Both the position numbers and the translations under genes were made by a program. Below, piece after piece: positions 59,612 through 64,000 of a stretch of DNA of 64,000 bases (the first letter of the stretch is position 1; each line of letters opens with the position of its first letter). The DNA is taken from the NCBI GenBank assembly GCA_035533595.1, contig DATLTN010000025.1:1-64000 (forward strand), read 5' to 3'. A model generated the notes under the pieces. That model was given only the letters and a program-made list of their open reading frames with translations, did not search any database and had not been told where the DNA came from. The DNA comes from Acidimicrobiales bacterium (GTDB taxonomy: Bacteria; Actinomycetota; Acidimicrobiia; Acidimicrobiales; Bog-793).

Positions 59612-61088
59612 GCGCGCCCGCCGCCGCGGCTGGGGCGAGGTCGCCCGCAGCTGCCTGTTCGGCGAGGCCGTGCGCGCCTGGATCGTCGGCGACGGCCGCA
59701 GTCCCGAGGCGGTCGGCAAGCTGATCGCCGCGAGCGAGGAGTCCGCCGACGAGGTGATGCTCGCGCTCGGCCTCGCGATGCGCTCGGACCAGGGCTTCTC
59801 CGGCGACGACCTCACCACTTCGGCGTCGCGCGACGCCGACCTCGCGCACGCGATCGTGCTGCTCGAGCAGTCGAGCGGCCACCCCCTCGAACGGATCAGC
59901 GCGCACACCGCCTGCGCGATCGCGCTCGGCAACCGCTGGCTGTTCGAGCTCTCCCACGAGCAGTACGAGAAGGCGCTCGCCGTCGGCGCCGCCGAGCCGC
60001 CCGGCAGCCTCGACTTCCTCCTCGCGCCGATCCTGTTCAACCTCGCCGAGGAGGAGGTCTCGTGGTCGGGCGTCCTCCGCCAGCTCGACGACGCCCCCGG
60101 GGTGGCCGAGCGCTTCAAGGGCTGGGAGACGACCCTCGCCACGGCCGGCACCTACCCGATGGCCGACAGCTGGCGCCTCGAGCTCGACGCCCTCGGCCTG
60201 CTGCTCGGCGCGATCGCCGGCCACGACACCGCGGAGGAGGCCCGCGACGTGCTCGCCCGCGTCGGCACCCCGGACGAGGGCGAGCCGCGCGCCGTCGGCC
60301 TCTGCCGTCTCGCCATCGCCCTCAGCGACGCCGACGCCGGCCGCCCCGGCGCCGCGGGGGCGGCCGAGGCCGCCGTCAGCTGCCTCTCGCCGGAGATCCA
60401 CCCCTTCCCCTACGACCTCGCCCTCTTCCTCGCGGCGACGATCGAGGCCCGCGGCGGCTCGGGGGCGGGACTGCGCTACGCGAGGCGGGCGGTCGAGGAG
60501 CAGTGGGCGCGCCGCCAGGCCTCCCTCGCGTCAATGCGCGCGCACATCGAAGCCGAACGCCACGCGAGCGAGCGAGAGCTCCTCACCCGCCACGCCCGCC
60601 TCGACGACCTCACCGGCATCGGCAATCGCCGTGCACTCGAGGAGTACGTCGGCCGCCTCGCGGAGCGCTCGAGCGCGACCGCTGCGCTCATCCTCTTCGA
60701 CGTCGACGCCTTCAAGGCGATCAACGACAACTTCGGCCACCTCGCCGGCGACGCCGTGCTGGTGCGCATCGGCCGCGTCCTCGAGCGGGGCGTCCGACCG
60801 CTCGACCTCGCCGTCCGTCTCGGCGGCGACGAGTTCGTGGTCGTGCTCGCCGAGACCGACCTCCCGGCGGCGGCCACCCGCGCCGAGGCGCTGCTCGCGA
60901 CGCTCGACGCGCAGCCGATGGCCGACCTCGGCGAGGGGCTCGTGCTGCGGGTGAGCGCGGGGGTCGCCGCCGGCCCGCCGGCGCGAATGATCGAGGTGCG
61001 CGCCGCCGCCGACGCCGCCCTCTACTGCGCGAAGGGCGCGGGCGGCCACCGCGTCGCGATCGGCGAGGGGCCGACCGGCCGACCCTGA
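59484..61088 (+). CDS. Diguanylate cyclase (GGDEF) with N-terminal helical-repeat sensor
   Basis: 534 residues, ATG with GGAGCGGGG upstream. Residues 1-330 are helical and Ala/Leu-rich, resembling TPR-like repeats seen before GGDEF in actinobacteria. A short coiled coil (AHIEAERHASERELLTRH) leads to the GGDEF domain: DLTGIGNRRALEEYV, DVDAFKAINDNFGHLAGD, and the signature GGDEF itself at about 447. An I-site RPLD lies five residues before it, so product inhibition by c-di-GMP is expected. Makes c-di-GMP in the cytoplasm. Confidence 0.93.
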   Translation: MAISVTTVTDDDRLASLTLAYQLIHDLQAGVPGASEELALLAERARRRGWGEVARSCLFGEAVRAWIVGDGRSPEAVGKLIAASEESADEVMLALGLAMRSDQGFSGDDLTTSASRDADLAHAIVLLEQSSGHPLERISAHTACAIALGNRWLFELSHEQYEKALAVGAAEPPGSLDFLLAPILFNLAEEEVSWSGVLRQLDDAPGVAERFKGWETTLATAGTYPMADSWRLELDALGLLLGAIAGHDTAEEARDVLARVGTPDEGEPRAVGLCRLAIALSDADAGRPGAAGAAEAAVSCLSPEIHPFPYDLALFLAATIEARGGSGAGLRYARRAVEEQWARRQASLASMRAHIEAERHASERELLTRHARLDDLTGIGNRRALEEYVGRLAERSSATAALILFDVDAFKAINDNFGHLAGDAVLVRIGRVLERGVRPLDLAVRLGGDEFVVVLAETDLPAAATRAEALLATLDAQPMADLGEGLVLRVSAGVAAGPPARMIEVRAAADAALYCAKGAGGHRVAIGEGPTGRP

Positions 61089-61182
61089 GCGACGCGGTTG
61101 GCGGCTCGGTCACCGCCCGCGCATCGGTAGATTTCCGCTCCGGCGTGGCGCCCGTCGGGTGCCGCTCGGGCGGGGGGAAGCG

Positions 61183-62724
61183 ATGACGATCGTCGACGGC
61201 CGATGGGTGCCCGAGCGCGACACCGGGGATGACCGGCATTACCCGAACCACCTCCACCTGGACGAGCTCGTGGACGAGGAGTTCGACCTCATCGTCGTCG
61301 GAGGTGGCGGCTCGGGCGCGGTCGCCGCTATCGAGGCTCACGACCTCGGCGCCTCCGTCGTCGTCCTCGAGAAGACCGAGTCCCCCGGCGGCAGCACGCA
61401 GGCCTCCGGAGGGACGATCCGCACCGTCACCGACCGCGCCGGGACGGCGAGCCACTTCTTCGCGCTCGCGCAGGGCGCGACCCCGCGCCCGGTGATCGAC
61501 GCCTTCGTCGAGGGCCTCGCGGAGCTCCCCGACTGGCTCGCCGCGCACGGTGGCGAGCTCGAGATCCGCGACGAGGCCGAGCGCGCGCACGGCGACCCCC
61601 GCTACTTCCCGATCAGCCGCGGCGGCTCGTCGTTCCCGAACTTCCCCGACTCGGCCGCGCTCGCGCCGCGCGCGCTCCTCCGCCCGGTCGAGGCCGGGCG
61701 CAAGACGGGCCCGGCCCTGTGGGACCTGCTCGCCCACAACCTCGCCGAGCGCGAGGTCCCGCTCGTCCTCGGCGCGCGCGTCGTCCACCTGGTGCGCGAC
61801 GGGGCGCGCGGCAGGGTGCACGGCGTCGAGGTCGCGGCCCCCGGCGGCAACGTCGTGCTGCGCGCCCGCAGGGGTGTCGTCCTCTGCAGCGGCGGCTTCG
61901 CCTACGACGACGAGACGATGACCCAGTACTACGGCCTCCCCCTCCCGACGGTGTGCCCGGTGGGGCGGGCGACCGGCGACGGCATCCGCCTCGCCCAGGA
62001 GGCCGGTGCCGACCTCTGGCACATGAACGCCGTCGCCGCCTCGGTCGGCTACCGCCTCCCGGACCTCGAGGCCGGCATCCAGGCCAAGATGCCGGCGCAC
62101 GGCTTCGTGATGGTCGACCAGCACGCCCGCCGCTACGTGAACGAGACGGCGCTCGAGAACCACAGCGCGGTGCACGCCATGCTCGTCCAGGACACGACGA
62201 CCGGCGAGTACCTGCGGGTGCCCTCGTACGTGATCCTCGACGAGACGACCCGCCTCGCCGGAAGGCTCGCCCATCTCCCGCACGGGGAGAACCGCCACTA
62301 CCCCTGGAGCGCCGACAACTTGGCCGAGATCGGTCGCGGCTGGATCTCGCGCGCCGACGACCTCGACGGCCTCGCCGGCGCGCTCGGCCTCCCCGCCGAG
62401 CGCCTCGGCGCCGTCGTCGGGCGCTTCAACGCCGTCGCACGGGGCAAGGGAGTTGACGAGTTCGAGCGACCGGCCGACGAGATGGCCCCGATCGCGACAC
62501 CGCCGTTCTACGGAGCCGCGGTCTACCCGATCATCGTGAACACCCAGGGCGGTCCGCGCCGCGACGCCGACGGGCGCATCGTCTCCGCCGACGGCAGCCC
62601 GGTGCCCGGCCTCTTCGGGGCGGGCGAGCTCGGCTCGATCTGGAACCGCCTCTACCCGGGGGCGGGCAACATCTGCGAGTGCATCATCTCCGGGCGCCTC
62701 GCCGCACGGGCTGCGCTCCGCTGA
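61183..62724 (+). CDS. FAD-binding dehydrogenase, fumarate reductase/ketosteroid-dehydrogenase-like
   Basis: 513 residues from ATG 61183 with GGGGGGAAG upstream. The FAD motif is FDLIVVGGGGSGAVAAIEA, then GGSTQASGG, a second flavin contact GVVLCSGGFAYDDETM, and the C-terminal AGELGSIWNRLYPGAGN of the family. Relatives dehydrogenate or reduce C=C bonds in steroids, fumarate or urocanate. Cytoplasmic; no heme motif and no signal peptide, so not a periplasmic flavocytochrome. It stands alone. Confidence 0.92.
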   Translation: MTIVDGRWVPERDTGDDRHYPNHLHLDELVDEEFDLIVVGGGGSGAVAAIEAHDLGASVVVLEKTESPGGSTQASGGTIRTVTDRAGTASHFFALAQGATPRPVIDAFVEGLAELPDWLAAHGGELEIRDEAERAHGDPRYFPISRGGSSFPNFPDSAALAPRALLRPVEAGRKTGPALWDLLAHNLAEREVPLVLGARVVHLVRDGARGRVHGVEVAAPGGNVVLRARRGVVLCSGGFAYDDETMTQYYGLPLPTVCPVGRATGDGIRLAQEAGADLWHMNAVAASVGYRLPDLEAGIQAKMPAHGFVMVDQHARRYVNETALENHSAVHAMLVQDTTTGEYLRVPSYVILDETTRLAGRLAHLPHGENRHYPWSADNLAEIGRGWISRADDLDGLAGALGLPAERLGAVVGRFNAVARGKGVDEFERPADEMAPIATPPFYGAAVYPIIVNTQGGPRRDADGRIVSADGSPVPGLFGAGELGSIWNRLYPGAGNICECIISGRLAARAALR

Positions 62725-62794
62725 CGGTCAGCCACGGGTCGACATCGGGTGACGCCTGGCGTGGCGAGGGCGAGCCGGGGCTCCGGATCGCCGA

Positions 62795-62939
62795 CTAGGA
62801 GCGTGGGTCAGTAACCCGAAATCCCGCGTAACGATGCAGAATCTTGGGAAGGCATTCGTTTTACTAGGACCTGTGTTGGCTAGACAGCAGTTTGTGCATG
62901 AGTATGCAGCTGATCGCCATTACTGACCCACGCTCCTAG
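62795..62939. mobile_element. 145-bp MITE-like element with 20-bp perfect terminal inverted repeats
   Basis: Left end 62795-62814 CTAGGAGCGTGGGTCAGTAA, right end 62920-62939 its exact reverse complement. The interior (105 bp) is much less GC-rich than the flanks and has no gene. CTAG at both outer ends could be a 4-bp target duplication, as made by some IS5-like transposases, leaving 16-bp repeats. The core GTGGGTCAGT also occurs at 8218-8257. A non-autonomous element mobilised elsewhere is the likeliest reading; a structured terminator is the alternative. Confidence 0.65.
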
Positions 62940-63246
62940 GACGGCTGCAAGGAGATCGCGAGGCTCCGAACGAAGAGGGAGGCGACGTACGTCGGCCAGA
63001 TCCTTGCGCCGTGGCACAGGAACTCGACGACGGCGCCCTCGGCTGCGTCGAAAGTCCGCGTCCGACTCGAGTAGCGCCCTTTTCGCAGCCGCAGGCTGTG
63101 GCCCCCCGGTTCCACGGCGCTCTCGAAGGTGTCGTGATGGTGAGCGAGCCGATGCTCGTTCCGTCGAGCTCGACCTCGAACCGGCCGCGGCGGAGCTCGA
63201 TCGCGTGGCCGGCGTCGCGCGCCACCCTGAGCGTCGCTGATGCCAT
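62936..63246 (-). pseudogene. Small PEGA-like/beta protein gene with one frameshift, ending at the MITE
   Basis: From the ATG at 63246 the protein starts MASATLRVARDAGHAIEL and has VELDGTSIGSLT; one base later the reading continues in another frame as HHDTFESAVEPGGHSLRLRK, then EGAVVEFLCHGARIWPTYVA and ends LQPS with TAG at 62936-62938. That stop lies within the CTAG end of the MITE. The pattern of a PEGA or carboxypeptidase-regulatory-like beta domain is recognisable (LDG, PGGHSLRLRKGRY). Losing one C (ACCCAT to ACCAT near 63140) would explain the break. Function unknown. Confidence 0.55.
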
Positions 63247-63357
63247 CGTTCGCCCCGATCGGTGCGGGCAGAGTGCCGCACGCGCAAAGGTGAGGGCGCC
63301 GAGGTCGCGCCGTCGTGACGCCCTCCGAGTAATCGCGCGGCTGGCCATACTGGGGCG

Positions 63358-64000
63358 ATGTACGCGGCCGTGAACGGCCTGCAGCTGTACTACGAGACGC
63401 TCGGCACCGGCCGCCCCGCTCGTGCTGCTGCACGGCGGGCTGATGACCATCGCCCTCAATTTCGGCCCGCTGCTCGGACCGCTCGCGGCGGGCCGGCAGG
63501 TGATCGCGGTCGAGCTGCAGGGCCACGGGCACACCGCCGACAGCGGGCGCGCGATGACGATCGACGCGCTGGCCGGCGACGTCCTCGGGCTGCTCGACCA
63601 TCTCGGGGTCGCCGAGACCGACCTCTTCGGCTTCAGCCTCGGAGGGCTCGTCGCCTACGCGCTCGCCCTCGCGGCACCCAGCCGGGTCGGCAAGCTGATC
63701 GTCGCCTCCGCGGACGCGCACCGCCCTCCCGGCCGGGAGAGCGCGCCGCTCGACGCCGATCGCCTGCCGACGGCGGGGGACTTCCAGGCGATGCGCGACG
63801 CCTATCAGGCGGTCGCACCCGATCCCGCACACTTCGAGGAGCTCGTGGCCAGGACCAGGCCGATGGTGCAGGAGCTTCCGGGGTGGGGTGACGAGCTGGG
63901 ATCACTGCGCATGCCCGTGCTCCTGCTCTTCGGCGACCGCGACTTCTCGCCGCTCGCCGACGTGGCGGAGCTGTTCGCGCTGCTGCCGACCGCACAGCTC
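63358..64000 (+). pseudogene. Alpha/beta hydrolase, frameshifted near its start and cut by the window edge
   Basis: It starts MYAAVNGLQLYYETLGTGRP; the following bases continue in the next frame as LVLLHGGLMTIALNFGPLLG, with AVELQGHGHT, GFSLGGLVAY (nucleophile), and LLLFGDRDFSPLADV (acid). A run of four C at 63414-63417 where three would restore GTGRPLVLLHGG explains the shift, so this is one inserted base, possibly a sequencing error. Intact, it would be an ordinary hydrolase of the epoxide-hydrolase/lactonase type. It continues beyond 64000. Confidence 0.7.

Noticed and set aside
61159-61182. Start of the FAD dehydrogenase at GTG 61159
   Set aside because: ATG 61183 has a GGGGGGAAG ribosome binding site and the extra eight residues have no family support.

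Overview
The window is very GC-rich, codes densely on both strands, uses GTG starts often, and contains one TTG and one probable CTG start. Two deazaflavin (F420) dependent nitroreductase-family proteins, an actinobacterial type of small basic protein and a secreted protein with tandem GKGYYLV/YGDA repeats point to an actinobacterium, plausibly an Acidimicrobiia-like lineage. That placement is inference; there is no rRNA or other taxonomic marker here. I found no tRNA, rRNA, CRISPR array, prophage or complete insertion sequence.

Layout. 1-14.9 kb: the edge of a Rieske oxygenase gene, a giant fused ABC exporter, a probably transferred ATPase gene behind a long hairpin, an RraA-like protein, a methyltransferase/FKBP pair, a PrpD-like protein whose 3' end runs into a perfect palindrome, maf, and a minus-strand operon of a MetE-like protein, a Rieske oxygenase and a ThDP enzyme. 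14.9-25.5 kb: F420 enzyme, two transglutaminase-like genes (one broken), an MFS transporter, an isochorismatase-like protein without its catalytic Cys beside an alpha/beta hydrolase, several membrane proteins, NUDIX and D-2-hydroxyacid dehydrogenase genes. 25.5-32.3 kb: envelope genes (secreted beta-propeller, PDZ serine protease, a broken secreted-repeat lipoprotein, a ferritin-like/VIT1 iron transporter). 32.3-43.1 kb: RNA methyltransferase, fumarylacetoacetase-family hydrolase with a bicupin and a crotonase, Ser/Thr kinase, phosphoesterase, small zinc-ribbon proteins, cupin, STAS protein. 43.2-54.7 kb: ettA, a large Kelch/propeller secreted protein, hydrolase, MFS exporter, FAD monooxygenase, an orphan DNA methyltransferase, an aldo/keto reductase. 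54.7-64 kb: cupin, the overlapping SDR/QueA-like/SufR-like operon, a second aldo/keto reductase, a PadR regulator with a palindromic, apparently leaderless promoter, a diguanylate cyclase, an FAD dehydrogenase, a 145-bp MITE-like element and two frameshifted genes at the right edge.

How the genes work together. There are three recognisable functional groupings. The minus-strand 14808-10613 operon and the 33762-36952 cluster look like catabolic modules for ring or carboxylate compounds. The 57688-55264 operon couples an oxidoreductase and a tRNA-ribosyltransferase-like enzyme to a probable Fe-S or metal sensing repressor. Several loci (15.4-16.1, 29.9-30.6, 62.9-63.4 kb) carry single-base frameshifts, so either decay or homopolymer sequencing error is present. 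I see no complete defence or secretion system. The most unusual items are the SDR/QueA-like/SufR-like operon, the methyltransferase with an unexplained C-terminal domain, and the palindromic elements sharing a GTGGGTCAGT core.
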